From assembly GCA_030998225.1 (NCBI GenBank), contig JAPYXD010000755.1, forward strand, positions 4,327,501-4,391,500: a stretch of 64,000 nt of DNA, read 5' to 3'. This document shows, one piece after another, positions 1 through 12,959 of the stretch. The position numbers were made by a program, and so were the translations under genes. How positions within the stretch are numbered: the stretch's first letter is position 1; each line of letters opens with the position of its first letter. This DNA is from Diplolepis rosae (taxonomy: Eukaryota > Arthropoda > Insecta > Hymenoptera > Diplolepididae). The notes beneath the pieces are model-generated. The model was not told the origin of the DNA, did not search any database, and saw only the letters and a list, made by a program, of their open reading frames with translations.

Positions 1-1004
1 GATATAATTTATGTATTGCTCCAGTATTTTAATTTTTTTTTTTAAACTCCAATATCACATTTTATTATTCCTTAATATATAATATTCTTTACATAATTTT
101 CTAATTGAATTATTTGATTTGCATAACTAAAAAATATTGAAATTGATATTTTGTTTCGAAACTTTGAAAATTTATTGACTTGAAGTTTTAATAGAAAATG
201 ATTTTTCAAGTGTCTAAATCATCCTAAAATTGAAAATAAAATGTTTAGATATTAATTTCAGGTGAATGTTTTTAAAAATATCTAAGAAAGAAAGGTAATA
301 TCTTGAATAATATATTATTATTATGGTTTTCCCGACGTTTCTTCTTCTTGAGATGATTCATTTTTTTAAATTTCTATCCTTTGCTGCGCCGGTCGATATT
401 CTTGTGTACTTAGGACATTCTGATGGGGTTCCCTCGTTAACAGGTAGTTAAGGGCCTACGATGTTTTCTATTTATAACTTCACTATTATCTCTCTCTCTA
501 TTACAATTTTACTTTCGTACATTCAATTTTCGTCTGATCAATACTTTTTAAAAGCTGTTGCTTATGCATGTTTTATGTTGAAATCTTTTAATAGTTTTAC
601 ATATTTTAATATTATAAATAAATAAATAGCGAGGGTCACAGGACGTGACACATTTTTCAATACAAAAAAAAACAGTATCTGGAAATGATAAATAACTATA
701 ACAAGTTTTATATTTTTAGCCAAAATCTCCACAAAATTTTTATTATCGCTTAATGTTTCAATAGAATTATTTTTTTCATTGCTCAAGAGGAATAGATTTT
801 TGTGACACATCACTGAAGAGTAAAATAAATAATTATCTTAATCAAATTTTCAAATTCAAAATAATTACCAAACTTTGTAAATAAAATTTTGCTTAATCCT
901 TAACAAATGTAATAATAGCAAAAATCCCAACATTTTTGATAAAATAACGAGTAAATGATAAAAAGTGAAGTAAGACTGGTATTCAAAAATATTTCAAAAA
1001 GCTG
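1..1004. other. AT-rich intergenic or intronic DNA, no gene seen
   Basis: Low-complexity AT-rich sequence with many stops in all frames. I see no protein family, RNA gene or clear repeat pair inside this stretch. Confidence 0.5.
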
Positions 1005-3235
1005 TGCTTTGTTAAGGTATCTAGATACTTTTAAGTTATGTAAAAAAGTTAGTCAAACATTTTTTGATAAAATTTTGTTCATGACTAGTTTTACTTCAAA
1101 AAACTTTTACATCGAAAATTGATATTATTTTGAAGAAAAAAATGTGTAGTCTGACTTGATAATTGATCAAACTTGGGCCTCAATTAGTAAAAGCTATACG
1201 GAGACTATTTGCATCCCATGCGTATATGCCAGCCGTATGCATCAGAAGAGAAAATGGCGCCCCGTTAGGGTCCTAAGTTGAATTCCTAAGTTAGTTTGCC
1301 GAACCGTCACACGCGGCGCTAACTGTACCATCACTCCCTGAAAATGCACAGTAACATACGAAGAATTTAATAAAAAGATTTAAAAAATATATTATTCAAT
1401 GCCATAAACAAATAAAAGAGATCAAACTTTAAATAATAATATTATTTGAATATTTTAAATTAAATTTTCCCCTTTTTATTCATATTTATCTCGTACAAAA
1501 ACTATTTTGAAACATTCAGCTGATATTAGAAATTAAATATTAACATCTCTTTTATTCCTTTTTGGCATTGGATAATAACTTTTTTAAAATTTTTATATTT
1601 AATTGTCTACATATCACTGCATTTATATTATTTTTTAGAGGTAAAATTAAGTTGAAAAATGGAAAAAAATGAAAAATTCTGAACAAGGAACGAAGTTGAT
1701 GAGAGTTGTAATTAGTTGAAAATCATTATGAATAATTAAAGAAAATAGAATATAAAAAAATGAGAATATTAATTTATATTTTTAAAATTACAATTAAATT
1801 TTTTTTCATTTTCAAAACCAAAAGTAGGTAAAAATGATTATAGTTTCTTTCATATACATCGGATATTTTCCGTAAATCTACCTTTGTGATAGATGAACAA
1901 AAATTTTGAAAAGTTCATTGCTTTAGGTGTTATTAAAAATGGTTTTAATCAATGTGATACTTGAGAAGAGTAGCAAGTTTATATGAATAATTTGGTCCAG
2001 TTTCTAATTGTTTGTGTCCAAAGTACATAAAATGTTGTTTCCAAATTTTCTTGAATGTTAGAGAGGATGAAAACGGACGTAGATAGACTACTTCTGGATT
2101 TGAAAATGGAAAAAAAATTTAATTGTTCTTATTATACTGTTTTTATTAATGTTAGATAACTATTTAAAAAAAAAATTATATTCACCTTATTTTATATTCT
2201 ATTTTCTTTAATTATTCATAATGATTTTCAACTAATTACAACTCTCATCAACTTCGTTCCTTGTTCAGAATTTTTCATTTTTTTTCTATTTTTCAACTTA
2301 ATTTCACCTCAAAAAAATAATATAAATGTAGTGATATGTAGACAATTAAATATAAAAATTTAAAAAGAGTTATTATTCAATGCCAAAAAGGAATAAAAGA
2401 GATATTAATATTTAAATTCTAATATCAGATGAATGTTTCAAAATAGTTTTTGTAAGAGATAAATATGAATAAAAAGGGGAAAATTTAATTTAAAATATTC
2501 AAATAATATTATTATTTAAAGTCTGATCTCTTTTGTTTGTTTATGGCATTGAATAATATATTTTAAAAATTTTTTTATTAAATTCTTCGTATGCTACTGT
2601 GTATTTTCAGGCAGTGATGGTACAGTTAGCGCCTCGTGTGACGATTCGGCAAACTAACTTAGGAAGTCAACTTAGGACACTAAGGGGGTCAAGATAGAAT
2701 CGTGAAATACGGGCTGATGCATACGGCTGGTATATGCACCGTAGATGTCTAGACAGAGGTTATGCTCGATGGGACCAATTGTTTCTAGGATTTTTTTCCG
2801 ACATGTTTTTCCATAGAATAAGTGAGATAGAATGTTTTCAAGGAAAAATTCTAATGTTCGAGTGAAGAAAAACTCAATTTTTGACTAGTTTTCATTAATT
2901 TTTGTCATTAAAAAATTTAATGAATTGAATTTTCTTTAATAGTTTTCACTTTGAGAATATTTTTTCCCATTTATTCTATGGGAAACATGTCAGAAATAAA
3001 GCCCAAAGAGAATTGGTTCCATCGAGTAAAACCTCTCTTTGGAACTCTGCATTGCATATACGTGTGGGCTGAAAACGTATAGCTTGTACTAGTTGAGACA
3101 CAAATTTAATCAATTATCAAGTCTAACTGCACTTTGTTCCTTCAAAATAGTATGACATCTCATTAGAAAAGTTTTCGAAGCAAAACTAGTAGTAGAAAAA
3201 AAATTTATCAAGAATATTTTAACTTACTTTTTTAT
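1005..3235. mobile_element. Long foldback (inverted-repeat) element
   Basis: The sequence folds on itself. Roughly 1255-1855 is the reverse complement of roughly 2095-2690 with only scattered differences (for example the shared runs around GATGAGAGTTGTAATTAG and GGCAAACTAACTTAGGA). The pairing continues outward: 1218-1246 matches 2718-2745, and 1010-1200 matches 3079-3230, once the nested insertion at 2755-3036 is skipped. The central spacer is about 240 bp. No transposase is encoded. This is a non-autonomous foldback or MITE-like element. Arm limits are estimated by eye. Confidence 0.75.
2755..3036. mobile_element. MITE nested in the right arm of the foldback
   Basis: A 280 bp block interrupts the pairing of the surrounding foldback and has its own terminal inverted repeats: AGAGGTTATGCTCGATGG at the left and the complement of CCATCGAGTAAAACCTCT at the right, continuing inward through a matching tract near CATAGAATAA. 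No ORF. Its absence from the left foldback arm shows it inserted later. Confidence 0.7.
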
Positions 3236-3289
3236 AGGGATCAAAAGTGTCGAACCCCCTTAAGTTACTTGAGTATCATTATTTGTGGT

Positions 3290-5572
3290 TAAATCTACCT
3301 ACTGCCCAATTACTGGATTCTGCAAATTGATCAAGGCTGATACAATGATTGCTACATTGTCAATGTGAGCAATGAAACTGCGATCAAGGCAAGCATGAGG
3401 CTGTAGTATTGCGTACTCTCGAACTCTCCGTATTACTCGTTCAACATGTATCCTCAGTCTAGCTATAATTTTACTTTTCAAAACTTCTTCCTTAGGCAAA
3501 TTTGCTCCTTGAGACACAGAGGATGGACGAATAAGTTCACAGCCTTTCCTACTTGATACTGTTTGGATTGACTTAAATCCTCGATCAGCCATTATACCAC
3601 TATTTGCAGGAAGAATATCCAGAATATTAATTTCTTCGAACAAGGTTGTATCGCTAATTCTTCCTCCATATGCAGAAGATATAAAAGTTACCATTCCATC
3701 TGGAGTACATGCAATCAAAAATTTTAATGTATTGCATCTCTTATACTGAGACTATGTTGAAGTCTGCTACACTGGATCAGTTGGTGTCTCTATTTCTACT
3801 TCAAAAGCATCTACAATAGCACATTAATTACTATAAAATGCTCAAAAAGCAATAGGTAAATTCTTCCTTATTTCTTTATAGTCGGGGCAGAATATGAGCT
3901 TTTTTATGTAATGAACTAAAGGTTTCACTGTTTTGCTGAATATTCGACTAGCTTGTGACGTACTAAGTCCAAATTCATCATCTAATCGACTGAATGAATC
4001 ATTAGTTTTGATTTTCATTAATGTTCATTTTATATCATCTGTACTGCACTTTGTACAGAAATGTTGTAAGTCGATGATTGGTAGCAATTCGATGCAGCTG
4101 ATTCCAATATATTTTTTGGACTCGTACTTATAAAATATTTTGTCCTATTCAGAGCTGCTTGTTTTTGTCTTGCTTTATTCTTTCTCTTTTCTTCGCTGCA
4201 ATTTGAAGATTTATATTCACTCTCAGGAGCAAAATTGACATATTCACTCGATGTAATTATTTTAGATGTTAACACAGAAGTACATGTACTGGAACTTTCG
4301 TATGCTGTAGATTTTAGAAGTAATTTTATTGGAGAGCACATTTTATCTACCGTAGGCACTTTAGGCATTTCAGATTGACAAAACACATCAGACGTTTGAG
4401 GAACACACATAGTATATTTACTTTGAAAATGAGTTTGCACCAATTTTCTCTGAACTTGAATACCTATACTACTGCCAATATTTTTACTCCTTTTTACATG
4501 AAGAAGAGGATGATAGGAGGAGTCACCAAAACTCAACACCTTTGGATCATGAGATTTTCTTTTTCTAGTACTCGAAATTTGTGATTTTGAGTATGATGGC
4601 TCTACTGAATTTAATGTTTTTATACAGTCCGCTTGCATTAAAATATTTACACAAGATTTCTCACATTGTATAGTTGATGTACCCACAGAGTAAGTTCCAT
4701 ATAAAGGACTTTATTTTGAAAACGGTGACGTACTTGCTATATTTATATCAGGTTCATGGTATACAGGTACCTCCTCACAACAGACACTTGATCTAGCAGG
4801 CAGATTTATGGAATTAGTCAAATTTGAAAAAATAGATTTCTCAGCTCTCCTTGAATTTGTTGCATATACAAGCTTTATCAGTGGAACATAAGAGTTTGAT
4901 ACAGTATTCTCATCTATTTCTGATAAAATCTTATCAATCTCTCGTCTTCGATTAAGCTTTTGAAACGCAGGTCGAGAAAAATTCCTTGATGAGTTTATTC
5001 GATGTGGTTGACATTCAAAAATATGTGGTACAACATATTCTTTTAATTTAACTGGAGCTCCGTTTAGACAAAATATTTCACATAGTTGTCCATATCCTCC
5101 TTCAACTGTAAATTAAAAAATCCATTTGATGTTAAATAATTTAAGAATGACATTTTACTAATATTTATTCAATATTAATAAATTGAAACTTATTGTATTA
5201 TTAAAATTATATCTAATTTATATCGAAAATAATTGTGTATTAGTTTTTTAATTAACAAATCATATAGTTACACTGTTTTTATAGGTTAGGTTAGGTTTAT
5301 ACAAGTTATTTTCGATTTATTGAATACTTTTAATTAATTTGACGAGTACTGGTATGCACAAATTATTTTTTTAAATACTCATACTTACGTCAAAATTATT
5401 TTCACAGTAACAGTAATTCCATTTTCCTGGTACATCAGCTTGATTAGTACTAGTAAACCATTTCTTTGGTAATACTTGATCGTAAGGTACAAAAAAATAA
5501 TAATTTCTCTGGTGTTTTAATAGTGTTACTTCCACAATTTGGTACAAAACACGTTTTATATACATCACTATT
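3290..5572 (-). pseudogene. THAP-domain DDE (Harbinger/IS5-like) transposase relic
   Basis: Two-exon minus-strand gene. Exon 1 (5572-5389) encodes a THAP-like zinc finger start (CFVPNCGSNT, FFVPYD, KKWF) with a frameshift between the two halves. It ends at a GTAAGT donor; the acceptor (TTTACAG) lies just above 5105. Exon 2 holds a long polar, Lys/Ser-rich linker (4686-4030), then a DDE_Tnp_4-type catalytic region (about 4000-3299) with TPDGMVTFIS, YGGRISD, IMADRGF and RIHVERVIRRVRE, the usual second Asp and Glu contexts. The exons carry stops and frameshifts (for example around 3750-4030), so the gene is dead. THAP plus DDE_Tnp_4 is a known insect transposase arrangement. I did not find clear terminal repeats. 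The gene abuts the right edge of the foldback element. Confidence 0.75.
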
Positions 5573-7689
5573 TAACTCCTATTAAAGTTTATGGCCTACT
5601 TTTGTCGTAGTACTCCAGCTATCTTGAGCACATCCTTCAACTTTTTTTCTCTTTTTCCTTAAAATCTCAACTTCAAATACATTCGCAAAAAGTATAGCAT
5701 CCACTTTCAACCCACACTTTCGGTTTCAAGTCATAGTCAAACTTTAGTTGCATACTTGTAGATAACCGCATAGTGAACAGTGGGTTATGTCAAAATATGT
5801 GTGTAGCCAGGAAACAAGAAAGGAAAAAATTAAAAAAAATTATGAGGGTATTACAATCCCTCAGTATGTAACTATTTGCATACTATATTACATAAGGTTA
5901 GTTCTATTTTATTTTCAACATTACAAGTGTTGATGAGATTGAAAAATTTTAGATATCGCTTTGTCAGAACACATAGATTCTTGTCATAAAACTAATATTT
6001 GAATACTGGCATTCTTATTAGCAATTGAAGCATAATTTACCTTTTATATTGCAAGTTTATTTGCTACATTTCAATTTTTTACTCTAAAGGTTCTTTACGC
6101 GTTTATACCAGAAGTTGTTATTATTTTTTTAAAAACATTTGAACACTACACCGTTAGAAATCTCACGATGGTATTGAGTAAGGGTATCTTAAAATTGGAA
6201 AAAATGTACTAAAATTTAGAAAAAAAAAAATGTTTTCTTAATATTATGAAGCTCAACTGAATTTTCAAAAAATGTATCTTTAAAACTACTAAACATTAAC
6301 GTAACTTTTATAAAATTTATCATAAAATTGCGTAACTGTAACTGAGTTTTAGTTGCATGTGGCTAACAGTGTAGAATTCGTATTAGCAATTCTAAGCAAA
6401 TTTTCATATATAATCCTTTGCAATTTTATACTACATATAAGGCTTCAGATTCCATAACAGACGGAGCGCATGGCCTAGTAGGGAAAAGAGGGGATACCGC
6501 AATGCGCGAACTTTTTTTTCATTTAAATAAAAAATTCGGAAAAATTATCAAAAAAACGTGGTAGTACGTGTTAAATGTCATTCCACATATTTTTTCTCTC
6601 ATAAATTTTTGTGTCAGAACTCTAGTTTTTTTTATAATCGAAGAAAACCGTATTTTTTGAATGTACGAAATCAATCTATTTTTTACAATCAACTCGCTGT
6701 TTTTCGTACAAATTTGTCTGGAATAGTCTGAAATTTTATCAACAGACTCAAAAAACCCTAGAGCTTCAGTTAGTTATGTTCAATATAACAAAATTCTCAA
6801 TTTGTTAATAATTTTTATTATAACAGTTGCGGCTGGAAAAATTCTCATTTTTCATCTTCAAAGAAAAAAAGTATACGAGGAAGTTTAGAGTTGAGAGAAC
6901 TTTCGGCAAGAAAGTTGTTCAGCAAGCTTTCAGGCAGTTTTCAGATATATTTTGAGATTTTTTAATCCAAAATTGCGGTCAGGATGGGAATTTCTTTAAC
7001 TTCGTTCAAGCGCACCGATACCGTCAAGAGATAATTCGATCGAACGCGGAGAAAAAGAGATGCACCCATGCCGAGAGCACGCGATTTGACAGAGTTGCGA
7101 CATCATTTTTGGCAATTCGTTTTCTTTATTTATATTTATTCTGTAAAAATTATTTAGAAACACTCTAGGCGAATGGGAACAAATTATATACACTACCGTC
7201 GGAAATTGTGCGCACGGTGCTCATCATCGCTATTAAAAATCACTGCTGACTTTGAACCACGATATCTCGGTGAAAAAAAGAGATAGGGCATTGTTAAAAA
7301 TACAGTTGGAAAGCTTATGAAATTTCACGTCTAGCGATGCTCAACAAATATGTTTTTGATCTTCTGAAAATAATACAGCACGTGAAGAGTTAAAAAAAAA
7401 ATTCAAAATTTTCTCAAATTCTCTACCTCAACTTCAACTTTTTGCATGACCTAGGAAATTTTTTTTCAAAATCTGAAAATTATACGACATAAAGTCTAAA
7501 ATCTTATCTTTAATTTAAGCCAAGAAAACTTGAAAAATATTCATGGGTACCCGAGATACGATTAAAAATGTTCAATCGTATCTGAGTTGAATTTTAATCG
7601 ACGATCACGGTTCTCGGCCGGTTTGTTGTTCGCCTCCTTCGTTGAGGCAGGACCGAATAGGCCACGCACAAAGGTGGCGCTTAAGTGGA
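5573..7689. other. No gene recognised; one MITE-like remnant
   Basis: AT-rich, non-coding in appearance. Around 6468-6510 a short stretch (CGCATGGCCTAGTAGGGAA, then GGGGATAC) resembles the inner part of the MITE at 60778-60941 and is probably a fragment of the same family. About 7590-7690 is more GC-rich and is followed by a short TA microsatellite. I could not identify further neuroligin exons here. Confidence 0.45.
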
Positions 7690-9690
7690 GCCCTCTTATA
7701 TATATATATATCAATAATCATAGTTATAATAATTGATTAATTATATTAAGTTCTAAAAATATTTTATGAATAATTCATGAAAAAAGTTGATTTATTTTTA
7801 CTTGAGTGAGGCTCAAGAACTCAAGTGACGACTCTGGTCCACAAGCTCTGAATAACCCTTGCAGTCACTATGTAAGAAAGATCCAAATTTTATCTCCCAG
7901 CATTGTAAGCCAGCGTGTGCGTCATTCGACGAAAGCGTATTGTACTTATATATAAGTGTAGTTAAATTAGGTTTACATATGTAATGTTATACAAGTATGT
8001 TTAAGTTATAACGGGTGACCTCCGCTGAAACATCAAAAATAAAAATGCATTTAACAAGGCGGACCCGAGGATTCGGGATTACCCTCGTTGTCACCTGCGT
8101 TACTTAGCGGCTAAAATAATGAGCGCCTGGCGTCTCTCGACGCCATATTTATAAAAGCAACGACCCTGAAAATAAAAGCTTAGCATGCAACAAGAAAAGC
8201 GAAGCAAAGCAGGGGTTCCGGCTAGGGTTATTATGGATTCGGGAGTCCGGATCAGGTAAAGGTTTGGAGGTTAAGGAAGGGATCTTAACCTAAACATAGA
8301 AGCTCTCATGCAAGCCAAAAAAAGAAAATAAATTAAGCAGCGTACAATTTTAACAAGAACTACAATTTATTTATTAATGGGCAAAGCCCTGGCTCGATAT
8401 AAATACAAAAGATCTCAAATTAAATTAATAGAATATCGTGGCCAACATGGCTCGTGATATAAGAAAAGAGGCAGAGCTCTGAGAGAGCCTGAGAGCCACG
8501 CGGTTCAAAGAAAATAAGAATTTATTATGGCCCGAAATAAAGTCTCAGGGACTTACCGAAGATCTGGCCGCTATCTCGCGCCTTACTTCCTCCAAATCAA
8601 ATTCCATGTCGGCGTCCATGGGAAATAAAACTATTGAATCCTTGGAGGTTATTTTGCGCTCGGGCAACAACGACAGAATAAAGCTGCGCGCCAAAGGTGT
8701 CGCGCAGTTTTGTTACATCAGCTGGAAAGGCTAGCGCACGCGCGTGAAGCTCAGGTTTGCGCGGGCGACTCGTCTTGTGAGGACGACGGCGCCAGGCAAC
8801 CAATCAGCTGAAGCGTCTATCGGTCAGCTTGCCCCATTGGCTTAACACGTAGAGGGGTGCGTTTAAACTACGTTGAGTTTGCACTGCACAACACAGCAGT
8901 TACAAATAGACAAGGCTAGTTAAAATGTATAATACAATTTCTAATTGTTCCAACCCGTCATGCCCTCTCTATATTAATTATAATAATAATGGTGCGACGG
9001 TGTTGGAAACCATGGGCTGCAGCACGTGGTTGTTTCAGATGCCATACCTGCTGGGTGATGCCCTCTGTGGCTTGCCAGTGAACCCCTCTGCGTGCGATGG
9101 TAACACAGCGATCTCCTTGGCGGCGCCTTTCAAGCTGGTGTTTTTCAATGAAACAAATAAAAAAAAGAAAACGGCCAGAAAAACAATATAAAAATAAAAG
9201 AATTTTGTGAGCAGCTCTCAGACTATCCCTGACAGTTTTGAGTTTCAATTAAAAGGTGGCTTGGGCTCGATCCTGTCGTTGCCGGTCGAGGTAAAAAAGT
9301 TAACGTAATTTACCACGTTACAAAGTCCATTTGTGATCTAAAATATGATTGGTTACGACTGAATGGTGTGAATATATTTGTATGTTGTTTAGGTATGTAT
9401 GTATCTATTGTATGTATTGGATGACTAATGACAGGCTTGAGGTAAGAATTTTTGTTTATTTAAGAGAACCATACCATTGCTAGTTGAAATAATACGCCCG
9501 ATGCTCATTTTACTCAAATGCGGTTAGAAGCTCCTGAAGCGTCGGTGATATACTTATACATTTCATGTTAACCCACTGACACATGTTGATGCCCTATCGT
9601 CGATAACGTTTTACTCAACTCCTTACTATTTCCTATGTAACACTTATTGTTATTGACTTTGGGTGAATTAGGTATTTATCAAATTTATTT
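7690..9690. repeat. Dispersed repeat, homologous to 58600-59240, split by an LTR-like insertion
   Basis: The flanks 7700-8006 and 9323-9690 are clearly related to a continuous block at 58600-59240; the shared AATCATAGTTATAATAATTG and CGTCGATAACGTTTTACTCA stretches are examples. At 58.9 kb the two parts adjoin, so the 1.3 kb in between is an insertion. Non-coding. Confidence 0.7.
8007..9322 (-). mobile_element. LTR-like insertion (possible solo LTR)
   Basis: The insertion is bounded by the direct repeat AAGT (8003-8006 and 9323-9326), which fits a 4 bp target-site duplication. Read on the minus strand it starts TGTAACGTGGTAAATTACG, close to TGTGACGTGGTAAATT at 44275, so the two probably belong to one family. 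It is more GC-rich than its surroundings and has no convincing protein. A solo LTR is the simplest explanation, but I see no classical CA-3' end, so the class is uncertain. Confidence 0.5.
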
Positions 9691-9699
9691 ATTTATTCT

Positions 9700-10275
9700 A
9701 GATCTTTTTGAAACGAACAACTTTGCATTCTTACGTTTTTTTCATATTTTACACATTATTATTAAAAAAATTGAATTTTGGATTTTCAATAGTATTTTTT
9801 TAAATTAAAAAGAATAATATACATCTCATGAAACAAAGTTGCGATTCGAACTTGTAAATCGTTATGTAGAAAATAATTTTGTATCATAACTTTCTTTCAT
9901 AACTCGTATAATTTAACTGGAAAATGGAATTTTGATATTGACTTTTTTTAAGTTTTAACATGCTGTAACATTTCTAATTTTGATTTAATCAAAAAATTTT
10001 ATTGAGATATTTAGTAGAGATTTATGAGCACTATCAAAACCAGTATTTGAATTTTTGATATTTTTAAAAACACAAAAAATGGTTTATTTTTCTCAATTTT
10101 GGTTAACCTGATAATTCTATCGAGTGCTATCGAGTATACGACCTACTACTACAGACAGACAGACAGACCGACCGACAGGCAGACAGACACTTTCATAAAA
10201 ACCGTTTTTTCTGATTCAGAGGGTCTCAAAACGTAAAGATTTGATGAAAATTTTGAAAGTCATTTTTCACATAAA
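9700..10275. repeat. Dispersed repeat with GACA microsatellite, inverted copy at 38410-39060
   Basis: Contains an (ACAG)n-like run at 10151-10190. The flanking text, CTCAAAACGTAAAGATTTGATG, recurs in reverse complement near 38440-38462, with homology extending several hundred bases. Non-coding. Probably an old interspersed element. Confidence 0.65.
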
Positions 10276-10910
10276 ATCCATTCACATCCATGATGTGAAT
10301 GTAAAAATATGTCCAGTTTTTCCTCTCAGGCGTTCATATAGTTATAGTGACCACATTACTTAGTCACAGTGACCAGTTTTAGTACGTATACTGACAGGTC
10401 AACAATTGTTTGAATTCAACCACAAAAAGTAGTTAAGGACATTTTCAACTATATATGAAACGTCACTGTGCCCTGTATTTTTCTTCGTGTGGTTATGTTT
10501 CTTGGCGCTCAATTCTAGAACGCTGTCGCAAAATTTATGTTGGAGTAATCTCGGATAATTTTTACTCAAATGCATAACTTCTCAACGGCAGAGTACTTTT
10601 TAATAGCAATTCACTTTGGCCAAATTCAAGCCCGATGGATTAAACTTCATTTATGGGATGGATACATTTGAAAAATAATGCACCTTAAAAGTATATTATA
10701 TATTTCTTATTCATGCGTGTTCCAAAAACTTATTCCCCTTATTTTTTGTAACACTTATTTATCGAGAATAATATTTACATGAATATTTGTGCTACTGCAG
10801 TGCCTCAGTTTAAGCGCAAATAGTGAAAAAAGCAGGATAATAATTCGAAATAAGAGAAAATGTCACTAGTCAGAATTTTTATAACCTTTTGATAATGCTT
10901 GCTTACTTAC
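10276..10910. other. Intronic or flanking sequence below the neuroligin exon
   Basis: AT-rich, no ORF or recognisable repeat. On the minus strand it follows the donor site of the 10911-11220 exon, so it is the start of the next intron. Confidence 0.5.
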
Positions 10911-11220
10911 TTAAAGCCTTGAAAGTTTGGATCTAAATACGACAAAAGGTCTTTCCGAAAGTCACTTTTGATAACAACACCATCAACGCTTGGTCCAAAG
11001 GCACTCAGGAATGTTGGTGCTTGAATATGTATTCGAAGTAAATCTTGAAGTTTAATTTCTCTAAGACAGTCTACTATGACCTCATGATCCTTCAAAAGGT
11101 CATCAGGAATAGTGCAATTAGAGAATTTTGCTAGTTTCAGAGCGTAGGACACAGGATCTTCAACAATAGCCCAGGGCGAAAGAGCACTACCAGATAACAA
11201 TATAGCCCTTCTAAAAAGAC
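10911..11220 (-). CDS. Neuroligin-like gene, internal exon (downstream of the two seen)
   Basis: Minus-strand exon of a cholinesterase-like adhesion protein of the neuroligin family, a postsynaptic membrane partner of neurexin. The acceptor TTTTGCAG precedes 11220; the donor GTAAGT begins at 10910. It continues in frame from the exon at 12602-12955, with a glycine codon split across the junction. The product carries family signatures RRAILLSGSA, WAIVEDPV, CTIPDDLL, VDCLREI and FGPSVDGVV, which follow the nucleophile-elbow region in the fold. No stop or frameshift is visible, unlike the surrounding transposon genes, so it looks functional. Further exons were not found and presumably lie beyond long introns or outside the window. 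Confidence 0.85.
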
Positions 11221-11222
11221 CT

Positions 11223-12601
11223 GCAAAATATATTAAAAATTCTCCCATTAAAAAAATAAAATACAATGTACTGCGTATGTATATCCTCTAACAACTAAAT
11301 AAGTGCTATCGGTACTAATGTCAAAATGAAGGAAATTTATACATACAAATACTATACTATTATAATTACTATATACACAATTATATAATATACAGGGTGA
11401 GGCACATAAAGTGTTACAAAGCGATGGCATTCAAACTATTGATCATATCCAAACATGTTTCAGACCAAAGTTTCAGTATTCGAGAAGGCTTTCATACTGG
11501 ACCACCCTATTTTTTTATCGGTGGAGGCACTGAAACTACGTCAAGGTCAACTCTACTTTTTTAAATGGAATCATGTATTTTTTTTCGTTGACATTATTAC
11601 CGAATTTAAGACGAATTTAGCGACCTACAACACAAGGTCATTCTAGTCACGCCAAGTGTGTAAATAGTCGAAAAATAGAACATATGAGAATAATCACTCT
11701 CAAAGGATCCAGTAACCTTGGTTTGGGTCTACCTATGCATCCACGTGTTCATGCGAGCATGCAAGGGCACGTCTTCCATTAATTGAGGCAGTACGTTTTG
11801 CAGAAAGTTTGCGTAAACTGGCCCAACCTAACGACCTTTAAAAAAATATGAACCAATGACGTGATCGCCGACAATGCCACACTAACAATTAACGGACCAG
11901 GGATGTTTCCCGTATTTGCGAAGTTAGCTTCATCAGACAAAAGCACATGACTCAAAAATGAGACATCTGTGAGCATTTTTCTACGAATCCGATTACGGAA
12001 ATTGACGCGTTTTAGGGAATCATTGCCGTACAAATCCTGATATAATGAAATACGATACGGATGGAACTTGTGTTGGTGTAAGATTCTTTATACAGATCGC
12101 TGACTAATCCCACTCTTTTCTTCCATTTGACTGCTGCTCGCATGTGGCTTTAGTGCGGCGTCCCGATGTACTCACATTAGAAGGTAATGCGTAACTAACT
12201 GATATGTCAACAGAAAATGCTAACTTTCTGCCGATGTCGACAATACATTATTGATGTGCATTATCATGGGTATCGTAAGAAATGAAAAGAAATGAAAATG
12301 ATTTTTCGACTATTTTCATACTTCGCGTGACTAGAATGACCTTGTGTTGTAGGTCGCTGAATTTGTCTTAAAATCGTTAATAATGTCATCGGAATAAAAT
12401 ACATAGTTCCATTTAAAAAAGTGGAATTGACCTTGCCGTAGCTTCAGCGTCTCCACCGATAAAAAAATAGGGTGGTTGAGTATGACGGCCTTCCCAAACA
12501 CTGAAACTTGTGTCTGAAACATTTTTGGAAATGATCAATAGTTTGAATGCTATAGCTCTGTAACACTTTATGTGCCTAACCGTGTATAATATATATATTA
12601 C
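11223..12601 (-). other. Neuroligin-like intron occupied by a DNA transposon
   Basis: The intron between the two coding exons has canonical GT and AG borders. About 1.19 kb of its 1.38 kb is one Tc1/mariner-type element (11393-12584), leaving under 200 bp of other sequence, so the original intron was probably very short. Confidence 0.75.
11393..12584 (-). mobile_element. Tc1/mariner-superfamily element, copy 1 (broken), about 290 bp TIRs
   Basis: Long imperfect terminal inverted repeats run from CAGGGTGAGGCACATAAAGT at the left to the complement of ACTTTATGTGCCTAACCGTG at the right, flanked by TA on both sides, the target used by this superfamily. The arms match for about 290 bp each. Between them a minus-strand transposase fragment is legible (about 12250-11779: LYGNDSLKRVNF, RRKMLTDVSF, SDEANFANTG), with an internal deletion after the SDE motif compared with the copy at 15975. 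It is dead and sits wholly in the neuroligin-like intron. Confidence 0.85.
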
Positions 12602-12955
12602 CTGTCACAACTGTTGGACTGATAGTTAAAAAATTAACACAAGCTGCTCCAGTCCCTTGGCCCATGAGAGTAACGTTACCAGGATCACCGCCGAATAAAG
12701 CAATGTTTTGCTGTACCCAATGAAGTGCTGCAATTTGATCCATAAGTCCATAATTTGCAACCCTTGCTCGAGCATGAGGTGCTACATTAGCATTCAAGAA
12801 ACCCAAAATCCCTAAACGATAGTTTATGGTTACAATGACTTGATCCGTGTAGCTGGCGAGAACACCGCCATCATACAGGTTACCACTACCCCACTCGTAA
12901 CCTTCACCATGAATATACAACACTACTGGATATCTTTTACCGCTGTCAATCGTTC
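12602..12955 (-). CDS. Neuroligin-like gene, internal exon (alpha/beta-hydrolase core)
   Basis: Minus-strand exon between an acceptor (CTCTATTGCAG, just above 12955) and a donor (ACAG/GTAAT at 12602/12601). It encodes a typical neuroligin core: VVLYIHGEGYEWGSGN (oxyanion-hole region), VIVTINYRLGILGFL, RVANYGLMDQIAALHWVQ and FGGDPGNVTLMGQGTGAAC. The serine of the esterase GxSxG elbow is replaced (GQGTG), as in neuroligins and other non-catalytic cholinesterase-like adhesion proteins. So the product is expected to bind rather than hydrolyse. The frame is open throughout. Which neuroligin paralogue this is cannot be told from two exons. Confidence 0.88.
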
Positions 12956-12959
12956 CTGC

